Origin: Parvularcula bermudensis HTCC2503
GTDB taxonomy: Bacteria; Pseudomonadota; Alphaproteobacteria; Caulobacterales; Parvularculaceae
Assembly (NCBI RefSeq): GCF_000152825.2
Contig: NC_014414.1
Span: 2,232,001 to 2,296,000 of the forward strand
Direction: 5' to 3'
Length of the DNA stretch: 64,000 bases
A program made the position numbers and the translations under genes. This document shows positions 1 to 8,286 of this stretch, piece by piece; position 1 is the first letter of the stretch; each line of letters begins with the position of its first letter. Below the pieces are notes generated by a model that did not search any database, had not been told where the DNA came from, and worked only from the letters and a program-made list of their open reading frames with translations.

Positions 1-1
1 C

Positions 2-628
2 AATACCGTGGAGGAAAAATCGAACAAGATTATCGAGGTCCTCTTGTCATCGGTCAGTGCCACCGAGTTGATGATCGGCAAGCTTGTCGGGCTCGCCCTC
101 GTCGGCATGACCATCCCTCTTTTAATGGTGGGCCTGGGGGTGCTTGCAACCTTTCTTGGCGGGGCCGGCGCGGAGGGCAGTCTTGCCCTTTTGCTGCGTG
201 AGGGGGTGTTCACCTCACCGGTTATCGGTCTCTTTTTCCTTTATTTCCTGCTCGGCTATTTGTTTTACGCCTCGATCTATCTTGCGGTCGGCGCGATGAG
301 CGAGTCGATCCATGACGCCCAAAGTTTTGTGGTGCCCCTCACCCTTGCGCTGCTTCTGCCATTGCCGTTCTTAGGGATCATTTTACAGGAGCCGAATGGC
401 GTCGTCGCTCGCCTTCTGACCTTTATTCCGATCTATACGCCCTATGCGGTGATGCTGCGGGTGACGGGGGATCCCCCCCTTTGGGAATTGGTCCTTGCCA
501 CCCTCTTGCTCTTCCTGACGGTGAGTTATGTGCTGATCGTCATGGGCCGGATCTATCGCGGCAGCGTGCTTGCCTCCGGCGGTCCGCCCAGCTTCAGGCG
601 CCTAAGAAGAGCCGCCGGAAACAGCTGA
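2..628 (+). CDS. ABC-2 type transporter permease, 5' truncated by window edge
   Basis: This is the C-terminal part (208 residues seen) of a membrane permease of the ABC-2/NatB type. The frame is open at the left edge: codons before the GTG at 8 read N-T, giving NTVEEKSNKIIEVLLSS. That matches the conserved 'EEK-N-(I/V)-EVLLSS' stretch found in the middle of NatB-like permeases, so GTG 8 is an internal valine and not a start. Four to five hydrophobic segments follow, after IGKLVG, in SPVIGLFFLYFLLGYLFY, in VVPLTLALLLPLPFLGII and near the C-terminus. The family forms the membrane half of ABC exporters for sodium, drugs or other small molecules; the substrate cannot be told here. An ATPase partner would be expected upstream, outside the window. 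Confidence 0.85.
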   Translation, partial: NTVEEKSNKIIEVLLSSVSATELMIGKLVGLALVGMTIPLLMVGLGVLATFLGGAGAEGSLALLLREGVFTSPVIGLFFLYFLLGYLFYASIYLAVGAMSESIHDAQSFVVPLTLALLLPLPFLGIILQEPNGVVARLLTFIPIYTPYAVMLRVTGDPPLWELVLATLLLFLTVSYVLIVMGRIYRGSVLASGGPPSFRRLRRAAGNS

Positions 629-647
629 GCCAGAGGCGCCTCGCTGA

Positions 648-1214
648 TTATTCTTCGAGCTCGGCATCCCAATAGAGATAATCGTGCCAGGTATGGTGCA
701 AATAGTTCGGCGGAAAGGCCCGGCCCTTTTCATTCAGCTCGAACATATTGGGCTGGTAAGGGGGCTGGAAGGGCTCCATCCGCGCATCCCGCGGCAGCTT
801 ATTGCCCTTTTTCAGATTGCACGGGCTGCAGGCCGTCACAATGTTCTGCCAGGTCGTCTTCCCGCCGCGAGAGCGGGGGATCAGATGGTCGAAGGTCAGA
901 TTGTCGCGATCCTGCGTGCCGCAATACTGACAGGTAAACACGTCACGTAGAAACACGTTGAAGCGCGTAAAGGCCGGCTTTCGAGAGTGATTGACGTAGG
1001 TTTTGAGCGCGACAACGGAGGGAAGCCGCATGGTGACGGTGGGGCTGTTCACGGCCGTGTCGTATTCTGCGATGACATCGACCCGATCGAGAAACACGGC
1101 TTTTAACGTGTCCTGCCATGACCACAGGGAGAGGGGGAAGTAACTCAACGGCCGAAAATCGGCATTCAATACAAGAGCTGGACACCCGTCAGGAGCATGG
1201 CGAAGGGTCTGCAC
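648..1214 (-). CDS. HNH endonuclease family protein
   Basis: 188 residues. The C-terminal half carries a clear HNH fold: a zinc pair CQYC, then DHLIPRSRGGKTTWQNIVTAC with the catalytic H and N positions, and a second zinc pair CSPC. The N-terminal part (VLNADFRPLSYFPLSLWSWQDTLKAV) is typical of the stand-alone HNH proteins common in Alphaproteobacteria, which are not linked to restriction systems. The start is a GTG at 1214 with a purine-rich SD-like stretch (agagagga) upstream; an ATG in between is followed at once by a stop. It is convergent with the ABC permease, 19 bp apart. The biological role of this subfamily is not established; DNA nicking or cleavage is inferred from the motif only. 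Confidence 0.85.
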   Translation of the reverse strand: MQTLRHAPDGCPALVLNADFRPLSYFPLSLWSWQDTLKAVFLDRVDVIAEYDTAVNSPTVTMRLPSVVALKTYVNHSRKPAFTRFNVFLRDVFTCQYCGTQDRDNLTFDHLIPRSRGGKTTWQNIVTACSPCNLKKGNKLPRDARMEPFQPPYQPNMFELNEKGRAFPPNYLHHTWHDYLYWDAELEE

Positions 1215-1400
1215 CGTTACATTCCTCTCTCGCAGAAAGCGGAGCCGAAATGTCGATGCTGACGGCCTATTCGGCTCGTCGCATGGTGGCGGACCAAAGG
1301 GTCGCCCAACTTATGCTGGCTCATTTGCGTGAACCCAGCGGCTCCTTCATCAAAGGCAGCACACCGGTATCGGCGCGCTGCCTTATTCCTACCTGATTCT

Positions 1401-1422
1401 CCATGACAGTTTCTTGTCATGG
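1401..1422. promoter_or_regulatory. Perfect 8-bp inverted repeat upstream of the desaturase gene
   Basis: CCATGACA and TGTCATGG form a perfect inverted repeat with a 6-nt spacer (gtttct). It lies about 85 bp before the desaturase start, in the 292-bp gap 1215-1506 between two divergent genes. No poly-T follows, so a terminator is unlikely. The position suits an operator for a dimeric regulator, for example one controlling membrane-lipid desaturation; this is inference. I see nothing else in the gap apart from weak GAGATC/GATCTC complementarity around 1440-1480. Confidence 0.45.
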
Positions 1423-1506
1423 ATCCCCCTCATCGCCAAGAGATCCCCTCGGCCGGGCTTTCATCGAGACCGGTGATCTCTCAATTGTTTCATGGTAAGA
1501 GGAACA

Positions 1507-2463
1507 ATGACCACACCGCAACCTGTTGCCCGCGCTAAGCCGCTCGCAGTCTTTGGGGCCGAGCAGTGGGAGGGCCTGCGCCGCATTTCCTCCTGGAAAG
1601 GCCTCGCCCTTGTCGCCCATTGCTGGGGCGTGATCGCACTCAGCCTCACGGCCGTGGCGCTCTGGCCCCACCCCCTCATGGTGATCTTGGCGGTGATGAT
1701 CATCGGCACGCGACAATTGGGGCTGGCGATCCTGATGCACGAGGCCGCCCATGGTCTGCTGCACCCCGATCAGCGTGTGAATGATCGGGTGGGCGAATGG
1801 CTCTGCGCCGCCCCGGTGGGGGCGACCTTAAAGGGATACCGCGATTATCACCTCGCCCATCACCGATATACGCAGACCGATCATGATCCGGATAAGGATC
1901 TCTCCGCCCCGTTCCCCGTCACGGGGGCCAGCCTGCGACGGAAAATCATTCGTGATCTGACGGGCCAAACCTTCTTCAAGCAGCGGGTTGGACTTGTCCG
2001 CATGAAGTGGCGTCAACGGGATAGGGGCGATGGATTGATTGCTGCGGCGACGACAAAGTTATGGCCCTTCGCCCTGACGAATATGGCGCTGTTGGTTGGC
2101 CTGTCGGTTATCGGCCAAGGGTGGCTCTTTGCGGTATGGGTCCTCGCCATGGCGACCTGGTTCCCCTTGGCGACGCGGCTACGCAACATTGCCGAGCATG
2201 CCTGCGTGCGCTCCTGTGCCGACCCCTTCACCCATGCGCGGACGACAAAGGCCAATCTTCTCGAACGTGCCTTGATCGCGCCTTATTGGGTCAATTTCCA
2301 CGCCGAACATCACCTCTTCATGTATCTGCCGTGTTACCGTCTGCCCAAAGCGCATCGGATACTGATGAAGAGGGACGAGGCGCGCCGCATGATCGTTTCT
2401 CCCGGCTATCTTGCCACCTTGCGGGCCTGTCTCCTCCCCGCCAATAAAACAGCGGTTTCCTAA
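1507..2463 (+). CDS. Fatty acid desaturase family protein
   Basis: 318 residues. This is an integral membrane di-iron enzyme, with the three histidine boxes in order: HEAAH (about residues 78-82), HLAHH (115-119) and HAEHH (265-269). Hydrophobic segments surround the boxes (LALVAHCWGVIALSLTAVAL, PLMVILAVMI, and around 185-225). The spacing HLAHHRYTQTDHDPD is typical of the fatty acid desaturase/beta-carotene hydroxylase-like superfamily. Substrate (acyl lipid or other) cannot be fixed from sequence. Two in-frame ATGs exist at 1492 and 1507. I chose 1507 because aagagga lies 3 nt before it while 1492 has no SD. It is convergent with gshA (26-bp gap). A perfect palindrome lies upstream. Confidence 0.85.
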   Translation: MTTPQPVARAKPLAVFGAEQWEGLRRISSWKGLALVAHCWGVIALSLTAVALWPHPLMVILAVMIIGTRQLGLAILMHEAAHGLLHPDQRVNDRVGEWLCAAPVGATLKGYRDYHLAHHRYTQTDHDPDKDLSAPFPVTGASLRRKIIRDLTGQTFFKQRVGLVRMKWRQRDRGDGLIAAATTKLWPFALTNMALLVGLSVIGQGWLFAVWVLAMATWFPLATRLRNIAEHACVRSCADPFTHARTTKANLLERALIAPYWVNFHAEHHLFMYLPCYRLPKAHRILMKRDEARRMIVSPGYLATLRACLLPANKTAVS

Positions 2464-2489
2464 AAGCGGCCAAGGACCTTCGGGGTCGT

Positions 2490-3863
2490 TTAGAACGCGT
2501 ATTTATCGAACAGGGCGGTAAAATCACCGCCGGCAGCATCGACATCGTGCAGAAGAGTGCACGCAAAGCTCTTTCCCGTCTCGGCAATCTCGACGAGGGG
2601 ATCGAGAAAGGTGCGCTCGTCACGGCCACTACTGCCTCGACACGCGCGCCGCTGGAGACCCGCCGCCGATAGGGCGAGCACCTCCCGTGCCAGGTCCGTG
2701 ACGGGACGGCCATCGACTGTCGCCGCCATCGCCTCCTTTGCCGCATCGTGACGGAACGCAGCCCGCGTTTCCTGCGACCAATGGCGGACCAGGTCCCACG
2801 CGGCATTGAGAGACTGATCGTCGTAGAGAAGGCCCACCCAAAAGGCAGGGAGCGCACAAATACGGCCCCAGCTGCCTGAATCCGCGCCGCGCATCTCAAG
2901 AAAAGTCTTGAGACGGACCTCGGGAAAGGCCGTAGACAAATGGTCTTTCCAATCTTCGAGCGTTGGCAATTGTCCCGGCGCGCCGGGCAATTCTCCGGCC
3001 AGGAGGTCCCGAAAGCTTTGCCCCGCCACGTCGACATAGTCCCCGTCCCGCCACAGAAAATACATCGGAACGTCCAACATGTATTCTGTGTACCGCTCGA
3101 ACCCAAAGCCGTCCTCGAAAACGAAATCGAGCATCCCCGTCCGGTCGGGATCGGTATCGGTCCAGATATGGGCCCTGAACGACCGGTAGCCGGAGAAAGC
3201 GGCGTCGATGAATGGCGAGTTCGCGAACAGCGCCGTGGCGAGGGGTTGCAGGGCCAGGGCGGTCCTGAATTTCATCACCATGTCCGCTTCGCTGGCGAAA
3301 TCGAGATTGACCTGCACGGTCGCGGTCCGGTGCATCATGTCGAGGCCGAGGGAGCCGACCTTCGGCATGTAATTGCGCATGATCGTATAGCGCCCCTTGG
3401 GCACTTTCGGCATGTCATCCCGCGACCAGGACGGCGCCGCCCCAAGGCCGATAAAGCCGATCCCCAAGGGCTCAGCCACCGCTTTGACCTCGGCCAGATG
3501 GGTGTGCACCTCGTTACAGGTCTCATGCAGGCTCACCAAAGGGGCGCCCGACAATTCAAACTGGCCCCCGGGTTCAAGGGTGATCGAGGCGCCCTCTTTC
3601 TTGAGCGCCACAAGGGCATCCCCTTCGTGCAGCGGGGTCCAGCCATATTGCGCCGAGAGCCGATGCAACACCGCCTCAATGGATCGCTCCCCCGAAAAGG
3701 GAAGCGGGGCATAGCTATCGGTCAGAAACCCGAATTTCTCGTGCTCTGTCCCAATGCGCCATTCGGCGACGGGTTTACAGCCACTCGCGAGATAAGCGCT
3801 CAATGCCGCGACATCTTCGATGGGGGGCAGGTCCTCGCGGGCGCTCGCATCCAATTGGGTCAT
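2490..3863 (-). CDS. gshA: Glutamate-cysteine ligase (plant/alphaproteobacterial type)
   Basis: 457 residues, the usual length for this class. It performs the first, ATP-dependent step of glutathione synthesis (L-Glu + L-Cys to gamma-glutamylcysteine) in the cytosol. Diagnostic stretches are RIGTEHEKFGF near residue 40, LEPGGQFELSGAP about 115-127, MRNYMPKVGSLGLDMM with TVQVNLDF about 160-190, and FLEMRGADSGSW near 325. These match the GCL class shared by plants and Rhizobiales rather than E. coli GshA. The start ATG at 3863 has gaagga 7 nt upstream. It follows rsmE on the same strand with a 75-bp gap, so the two may be co-transcribed. The gene for glutathione synthetase is not in the window. 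Confidence 0.95.
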   Translation of the reverse strand: MTQLDASAREDLPPIEDVAALSAYLASGCKPVAEWRIGTEHEKFGFLTDSYAPLPFSGERSIEAVLHRLSAQYGWTPLHEGDALVALKKEGASITLEPGGQFELSGAPLVSLHETCNEVHTHLAEVKAVAEPLGIGFIGLGAAPSWSRDDMPKVPKGRYTIMRNYMPKVGSLGLDMMHRTATVQVNLDFASEADMVMKFRTALALQPLATALFANSPFIDAAFSGYRSFRAHIWTDTDPDRTGMLDFVFEDGFGFERYTEYMLDVPMYFLWRDGDYVDVAGQSFRDLLAGELPGAPGQLPTLEDWKDHLSTAFPEVRLKTFLEMRGADSGSWGRICALPAFWVGLLYDDQSLNAAWDLVRHWSQETRAAFRHDAAKEAMAATVDGRPVTDLAREVLALSAAGLQRRACRGSSGRDERTFLDPLVEIAETGKSFACTLLHDVDAAGGDFTALFDKYAF

Positions 3864-3938
3864 AGGCCAGTCCTTCGTCCAGCCGCTTCCGTGATCCCCG
3901 GGGCGGCAAACCGCAAGACCGGAGTGCCAATTTGACGG

Positions 3939-4730
3939 CTAGATGTCGCCGAGAACCGCCTGCCAGAGACTGATTGCCACCAGGGCCGCCGTTTCCGCGC
4001 GCAAAACTCTTGGCCCCAAACTGACCGCAAGGGTGCCCGGAAGCGCTCTTAGGGTCTGTCGTTCTGTCGGCGTAAAACCGCCTTCGGGCCCGATCAGGAG
4101 GGCGCCCGGCGACCCTGCCAAGCTCTCCTGTCGTGTAAGTAGCGCCGCGGCGGCGCCTTCCCCGTGTCCCGACGGTCCCCCCCATCGCGCCGAAGGATCG
4201 TCCCCCGCTTCGTCGCAATAGACGAGACAGGATGGCGGGGCGGCGATGAGGTCTTGAAGCGAGATCAGCGGATGGATCGTGGGCGTATCCAGCCGCTCGC
4301 ATTGCTCAGCCGCCTCGACAGCGATCGATGCGAGGCGATCGTCCTTGAGCCCCGCCTTGGGCACAATGGTTCGGTCCGTTCTGACCGGGCGAAAGTCGGT
4401 TATCCCCAGCTCGGTCCCCTTTTGGATGATCAGCTCTGTTGGATCTTTCTTGAGCGGCGCGAAATAGAGCGTCAGCGGTGAGGGCGGCGTCATCGGGCGT
4501 GTCTGCCGCTCGACCGTCAGCACCCCATGCTTTTTCGAGGCGATCGTGATGGCCGCGGCCCATTCCCCCGAGCGGCCGTCGAACAGGAGGACCGGCGCGT
4601 TTTGATCGAGCCGAAGCACGTGGTGCAGATAGTGCCATTGAGCGCCCTCGATGGGGATCACCCGGTCGGGCGCCAGCGTCAGCGCGGCATCCCCTCCCAC
4701 GAAAAGCCGAGGCGGTGGTTTTGCCATCAT
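3939..4730 (-). CDS. rsmE: 16S rRNA (uracil-1498-N3)-methyltransferase RsmE
   Basis: 263 residues. It methylates N3 of U1498 in 16S rRNA using SAM, on the 30S subunit. Evidence is the SPOUT C-terminal signature LLIGPEGGFTPTE (residues about 210-222) followed by LGPRVLRAETAALVAI, which forms the trefoil-knot SAM site. Also seen are the N-terminal PUA-like segment with HYLHHVLRL and the central TELIIQKGTELGITDFRPV with TDRT. Two adjacent ATGs exist (4730 and 4727). GGAGAGG sits directly before the first, so 4727 may be the real start; the difference is one residue. It is upstream of gshA on the same strand. Confidence 0.95.
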   Translation of the reverse strand: MMAKPPPRLFVGGDAALTLAPDRVIPIEGAQWHYLHHVLRLDQNAPVLLFDGRSGEWAAAITIASKKHGVLTVERQTRPMTPPSPLTLYFAPLKKDPTELIIQKGTELGITDFRPVRTDRTIVPKAGLKDDRLASIAVEAAEQCERLDTPTIHPLISLQDLIAAPPSCLVYCDEAGDDPSARWGGPSGHGEGAAAALLTRQESLAGSPGALLIGPEGGFTPTERQTLRALPGTLAVSLGPRVLRAETAALVAISLWQAVLGDI

Positions 4731-4945
4731 CCCTCTCCCACAGCGGGGGCAAAGCGCCAGGGTCGATTGAGAAGCGTTTCTCCCCGCATGTGGGAGACCC
4801 CTAGCCGATTGCCGACCGGGTCGCGACCCCGGCTCGTCTGCGGCCCCTCCTCACGGAGAGGCCGGGTCTTCTCGCAAGCGGGGCGCAATGCGCCTTTCCC
4901 CTGGAACGCCCCTCCCCTCAGGCAACGGAGTAGACACGCAGGGGA

Positions 4946-5410
4946 TTAGAACGGAATGTCGTCGTCGAGGTCGAAATTTTGTCCGCCGCCGGATCCGCCG
5001 CGATCGGCCCCGCCGCCGGAAATTTGCTGGCCATAGCCCCCGCCCATCTGGTCGCCGCCGCGACTGTCGAGCATCGTCAGCTCGGAGCGATAGGGGCGTA
5101 GGACGACTTCGGTGGAGTACCGATCATTGCCGTCCTTGTCTTGCCATTTGCGAGTCTCAAGCTGGCCCTCAATATACACTTTCGAGCCCTTTTTGAGATA
5201 GTTCTGCGCGACCCGAACAAGGGGCTCGGAAAAAATGGCGACGCTATGCCATTCGGTCTTTTCCCGACGTTCCCCACTGTTCTTGTCTTTCCAATTTTCC
5301 GATGTCGCAATCCGAAGATTGCACACCTGGCCGCCATTATTGAACTGCCGAACTTCTGGGTCCTGACCGAGATTTCCGATCAAAATGACTTTATTGACGC
5401 TGCCCGCCAT
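4946..5410 (-). CDS. ssb: Single-stranded DNA-binding protein
   Basis: 154 residues. It coats ssDNA during replication, recombination and repair, and recruits partners through its acidic tail. It has an N-terminal OB fold starting [18 protein letters not shown], with [11 protein letters not shown] and TEWHSVAIF, a Gly/Gln-rich linker from about residue 115, and the invariant tail DLDDDIPF. The frame is open upstream to 5557, but the extra 49 residues are low-complexity and unlike any SSB. ATG 5410 has ggagaag upstream and gives the normal MAGSVNK start. It is divergent from the metal-uptake pair at 5593; no GTTC-N7-GTTC SOS box is seen between them. Confidence 0.97.
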   Translation of the reverse strand: MAGSVNKVILIGNLGQDPEVRQFNNGGQVCNLRIATSENWKDKNSGERREKTEWHSVAIFSEPLVRVAQNYLKKGSKVYIEGQLETRKWQDKDGNDRYSTEVVLRPYRSELTMLDSRGGDQMGGGYGQQISGGGADRGGSGGGQNFDLDDDIPF

Positions 5411-5592
5411 GGCGCTTCTCCGTCTCGGTAATGGGCCAGCACCATAGGGAGGCGGGCCCAATCCCTCCAATCGAGTTTTTCCCCAATGCGGCGTACATCT
5501 TTTGTTCTCGTGTGCCAAGGTGAAACAGCACGGCCCCAGCCCCATCAAGGAAATCATTGGAGGCAGGATGAAGAGCGTGATAAAGTTACGGG

Positions 5593-5886
5593 GTGCGGCA
5601 GTGGTATCCTCTCTTCATCGCTCTCTTGACCTTTCTGGGAGCGCAGATCGCGGCATCGGCGCACGCGGTCGAGTTTGGCGATCCCGCCCATACCCATGAC
5701 GGTGAGGCCTGCGACCTCAGCCAGTTTGGTCTCCGGGTGGGAGATCTCCCCGCGCCGCCGACGATCACCCTGCCCGGCGAGGCGTTCATCGCCGCCCCGT
5801 TGGCCTTCGCCCGCCGGTTGCTTGCCGCGTCGACACTGCACGACCATCCACCGCAACGTGCTCCGCCTTTTCCGATCACCCAGTGA
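5593..5886 (+). CDS. Small secreted His/Cys protein preceding a ZnuD-like receptor
   Basis: 97 residues, starting with GTG. An in-frame stop at 5581 leaves no earlier start. The first 26 residues form a signal peptide (hydrophobic [18 protein letters not shown]), so the product is periplasmic or surface exposed. The mature part has a possible metal site, HTHDGEAC, and ends [15 protein letters not shown]. It lies 65 bp before a TonB receptor with His-rich segments, which suggests a joint role in zinc or another divalent metal; that is inference. It resembles the small His-containing proteins often found beside metal or heme receptors, but I cannot assign a family. The SD is weak. Confidence 0.65.
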   Translation: MRQWYPLFIALLTFLGAQIAASAHAVEFGDPAHTHDGEACDLSQFGLRVGDLPAPPTITLPGEAFIAAPLAFARRLLAASTLHDHPPQRAPPFPITQ

Positions 5887-5898
5887 GCCACACCCTAT

Positions 5899-5920
5899 CC
5901 GCGCCTCCTTCGGGGCGCGG
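5899..5920 (+). promoter_or_regulatory. GC-rich hairpin between the small protein and the TonB receptor
   Basis: CCGCGCC (5899-5905) and GGCGCGG (5914-5920) can form a 7-bp hairpin with an 8-nt loop. It sits 12 nt after the stop of the 97-residue protein and about 30 nt before the receptor ATG. Only a short mixed pyrimidine run follows (ccgtctctattt). It may reduce read-through or protect an mRNA end. There is no riboswitch fold that I recognise. Confidence 0.35.
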
Positions 5921-5951
5921 CCGTCTCTATTTGTGTTGATCAGGAAATATC

Positions 5952-8120
5952 ATGAAATCCCTATCCCTCGGCCTGCCGGCCGTTCTCCTTTCCGTGAGCG
6001 GCATTGCCCTCGCCCAATCCGGTGAGACAGATGATCGGATCATCGTCACCGGCTCCCCCCTCGCCCATGAGCTTGATGAGGTGCATGTGGGCACATCAGT
6101 GCTCACCGATGAGGAGCTGCGCCGACGTCAGGCGCAAAGCCTCGGCGAGACCTTGAGATCACTCCCCGGGGTCAGTGCGACCGCCTTCGGTCCCGGCGCC
6201 TCCCGCCCCATCATCAGAGGCCAGGGCGGCAGTCGTGTCCGGGTCTTGGAGAACGGGGTGGCCACAATTGATGCGGCCAGTCTCAGCCCTGACCACGCCG
6301 TTCCGCTCAACCCGGCCCTCGCCGACCGGATCGAAGTGGTCCGCGGCACAACGCTCCTGCGCTATGGCAGCAATGCATCGGGTGGGGTTGTGCTCGTCGA
6401 CGATGGCCGCCTGCCCAGTGAGGTGCCGACCGACGGCCTTGAAGGGGCGTTTCGACTTGGCGGCAGCACCGTCGATAACGGCGTCGAAGCCGCCGGCGGT
6501 ATCACCGGCACTCTCGGCACGATCGGTCCCGTCACGCTGGTGGGCCATTTGAGCGGTGCCATCCTCGATACGGAGGATTATGACATTCCCGGCTTCGCCG
6601 AATCCGCAAGGCTGCGCGCCCTTGAGGAGGAAGAGGAAGGCGAGGACCATGATGATGACCACGATGACGATCATGATCATGAGCATGAGGACGAAGGGCG
6701 CGATGTCCTGGCCAATTCAGATGTCCTGTCGGAGACCGCAGCCATCGGCTTCTCGGCCATCGGCGACAATGGCTTCCTGGCGGTTTCCGCGAAGAGCTTT
6801 TCCAGCACCTATGGCATTCCCGCCGGGCACGCTCACGACCATGAGCACGAAGAAGAGCACGGCGACGAGGAAGAAGAGGAGCACGATCACGAGGAAGAAG
6901 AGGCAGGCGTCTTTATCGAGCTCGAGCAACAGCGGGTGGATCTGAGGGGAAGTCTGTCCCTTACCGGCCCCTTCGAGCAGGTCGATCTCTTTGCTGGTTA
7001 TACCGATTACGAACATATCGAGTTTGAAGGCCCCGGTGAGCCCGGAACGGTGTTTGCGACCACCGGCTCCGACCTCCGGCTCGAAGTCCTCCAGCGGGAA
7101 CGGAACGGCTGGCGCGGCGCCATCGGCTTGAATGTCGATCAGCGCCAGGAGTCCGCCGTCGGCGAGGAAGCGTTCTTCCCTGAAGCCGACACCCTGCAAT
7201 GGGGTCTCTATACGGTCCAGGAATGGATCAGGGGGGCCTCAACGGTCGAAGCGGGGCTCAGAGTTGAACAGACCGACATTGACGCCGATGGTGGGGAAAG
7301 TCGGGATTTCGACACCGTCAGCGTCTCGGGCAGCTATGGATATCAGTTTACCGACCAACTCTCCGCAGGGCTGACAGCCTTCCGCACCGAGCGCGCGCCT
7401 GCCGCCGAAGAGCTGTTTTCCGATGGGCCGCATCTGGCCACCGGCGCGTATGAGCTCGGCAATCCGCTCCTCGATATCGAAGTCGCCGCCGGGCTCGAGG
7501 CTGTCCTGCGCTATGCCACGGACCGCTTCACCCTCACGGCGTCGAGCTTCTTCACCGACTATCAGGACTTCATCTACGAACGCTCCACGGGGGAGAATGC
7601 GGAGACCTTGCTCCTGGCCCGGGGCGTCGAGGCTGAAGAAGCCGAAGAGTTCGGCGACTTGCCGGTGCTTGCGTTCACCGGTGCCGATGCGCGCTTCTCA
7701 GGGGGCGAACTCGCCATTGATCTGGGCCTCGGTACGCTAGGCGGGCTCGATCTCAGCGCGAGTTTGGTCGGACAAATTGTGGAAGCCGAGCTTGCCAATG
7801 GCGATCCCCTCCCCCGTATCCCACCGGCGCAGGTCCTTTTCGGCCTCGAAGCGGCACGCGAAGGGCTGTCTCTGCGCGCTGAACTCGACCATGCCGCCGA
7901 GCAGGACGAAACCGCCGAGGGAGAATTGCCGACGGATAGCTATACGGTGCTCAACGCCTTTGCGGATTGGACGCCGTTCAGCGGCAATGAGGCCCTGACG
8001 GTCAGCGCTGCGATGTTGAACCTCACCGATGAGGAGGTTCGCTTGCATACCTCCTATCTGAAGGACGAAGTGCCGATGCCGGGCCGAAACCTGCGGTTGT
8101 CGGTGCGCTATGTCTTCTGA
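5952..8120 (+). CDS. TonB-dependent outer-membrane receptor, ZnuD-like, with two His/Asp/Glu-rich segments
   Basis: 722 residues. It has a signal peptide (MKSLSLGLPAVLLSVSGIALA), a plug domain about 28-160 (IIVTGSPLAHELDEV, LGETLRSLPGV, RPIIRGQGGSRVRVLENG, EVVRGTTLLRYGSNASGGVV), then a beta-barrel ending in LRLSVRYVF with the usual terminal Phe. Two segments are extremely rich in His, Asp and Glu: about residues 225-247 and 292-318. Both fall where extracellular loops of the barrel are expected. ZnuD of Neisseria and related receptors carry similar histidine-rich loops and import zinc; a zinc or nickel substrate is inferred here. The ATG has cagga 6 nt upstream. It forms a likely unit with the preceding 97-residue protein, and a terminator follows. 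Confidence 0.88.
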   Translation: MKSLSLGLPAVLLSVSGIALAQSGETDDRIIVTGSPLAHELDEVHVGTSVLTDEELRRRQAQSLGETLRSLPGVSATAFGPGASRPIIRGQGGSRVRVLENGVATIDAASLSPDHAVPLNPALADRIEVVRGTTLLRYGSNASGGVVLVDDGRLPSEVPTDGLEGAFRLGGSTVDNGVEAAGGITGTLGTIGPVTLVGHLSGAILDTEDYDIPGFAESARLRALEEEEEGEDHDDDHDDDHDHEHEDEGRDVLANSDVLSETAAIGFSAIGDNGFLAVSAKSFSSTYGIPAGHAHDHEHEEEHGDEEEEEHDHEEEEAGVFIELEQQRVDLRGSLSLTGPFEQVDLFAGYTDYEHIEFEGPGEPGTVFATTGSDLRLEVLQRERNGWRGAIGLNVDQRQESAVGEEAFFPEADTLQWGLYTVQEWIRGASTVEAGLRVEQTDIDADGGESRDFDTVSVSGSYGYQFTDQLSAGLTAFRTERAPAAEELFSDGPHLATGAYELGNPLLDIEVAAGLEAVLRYATDRFTLTASSFFTDYQDFIYERSTGENAETLLLARGVEAEEAEEFGDLPVLAFTGADARFSGGELAIDLGLGTLGGLDLSASLVGQIVEAELANGDPLPRIPPAQVLFGLEAAREGLSLRAELDHAAEQDETAEGELPTDSYTVLNAFADWTPFSGNEALTVSAAMLNLTDEEVRLHTSYLKDEVPMPGRNLRLSVRYVF

Positions 8121-8167
8121 TCGGTCCGACCTGCCCTATCGGACGGCACTGACCTGACGCTGAGGCC

Positions 8168-8197
8168 CCTGCCGGAGGAAATCTCCGGCAGGTTTCT
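8168..8197 (+). terminator. Rho-independent terminator after the TonB receptor
   Basis: CCTGCCGGAG (8168-8177) and CTCCGGCAGG (8183-8192) form a perfect 10-bp stem with a 5-nt loop (gaaat), followed by tttct. It lies 48 bp past the receptor stop. Confidence 0.85.
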
Positions 8198-8248
8198 TGC
8201 ACAGCGCAAGGAACGAAGGCGCTTTATCTTCTGTTGCCTGCGTAGCAC

Positions 8249-8265
8249 TTATGATAATCTCATAA
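8249..8265. promoter_or_regulatory. AT-rich palindrome before the beta-barrel gene
   Basis: TTATGA-taatc-TCATAA is a perfect 6-bp inverted repeat with a 5-nt spacer. It stands in an AT-rich stretch (8245-8283) unlike the surrounding GC-rich DNA, and 22 to 43 bp before the two candidate starts of the beta-barrel gene. The shape is like a binding site of a dimeric repressor such as a Fur-family protein, but I cannot match it to a defined consensus. Confidence 0.4.
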
Positions 8266-8286
8266 TAAGCCAGAAGTGTATAAGAC

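Noticed and set aside
2940-3935. 331-codon open frame on the plus strand
   Set aside because: It is antisense to gshA, which has clear family motifs; the frame's protein shows no domain pattern and is rich in Arg/Gly/Pro as expected of a shadow in GC-rich DNA.
5411-5592. Possible Zur box (gtgataaagttac at 5576-5588) before the metal-uptake pair
   Set aside because: The dyad is poor and overlaps the expected transcript start; I could not match it to a Zur consensus.
5887-5951. Riboswitch before the TonB receptor
   Set aside because: Only 65 bp with one simple hairpin; far too short for a cobalamin or similar riboswitch and no conserved box seen.
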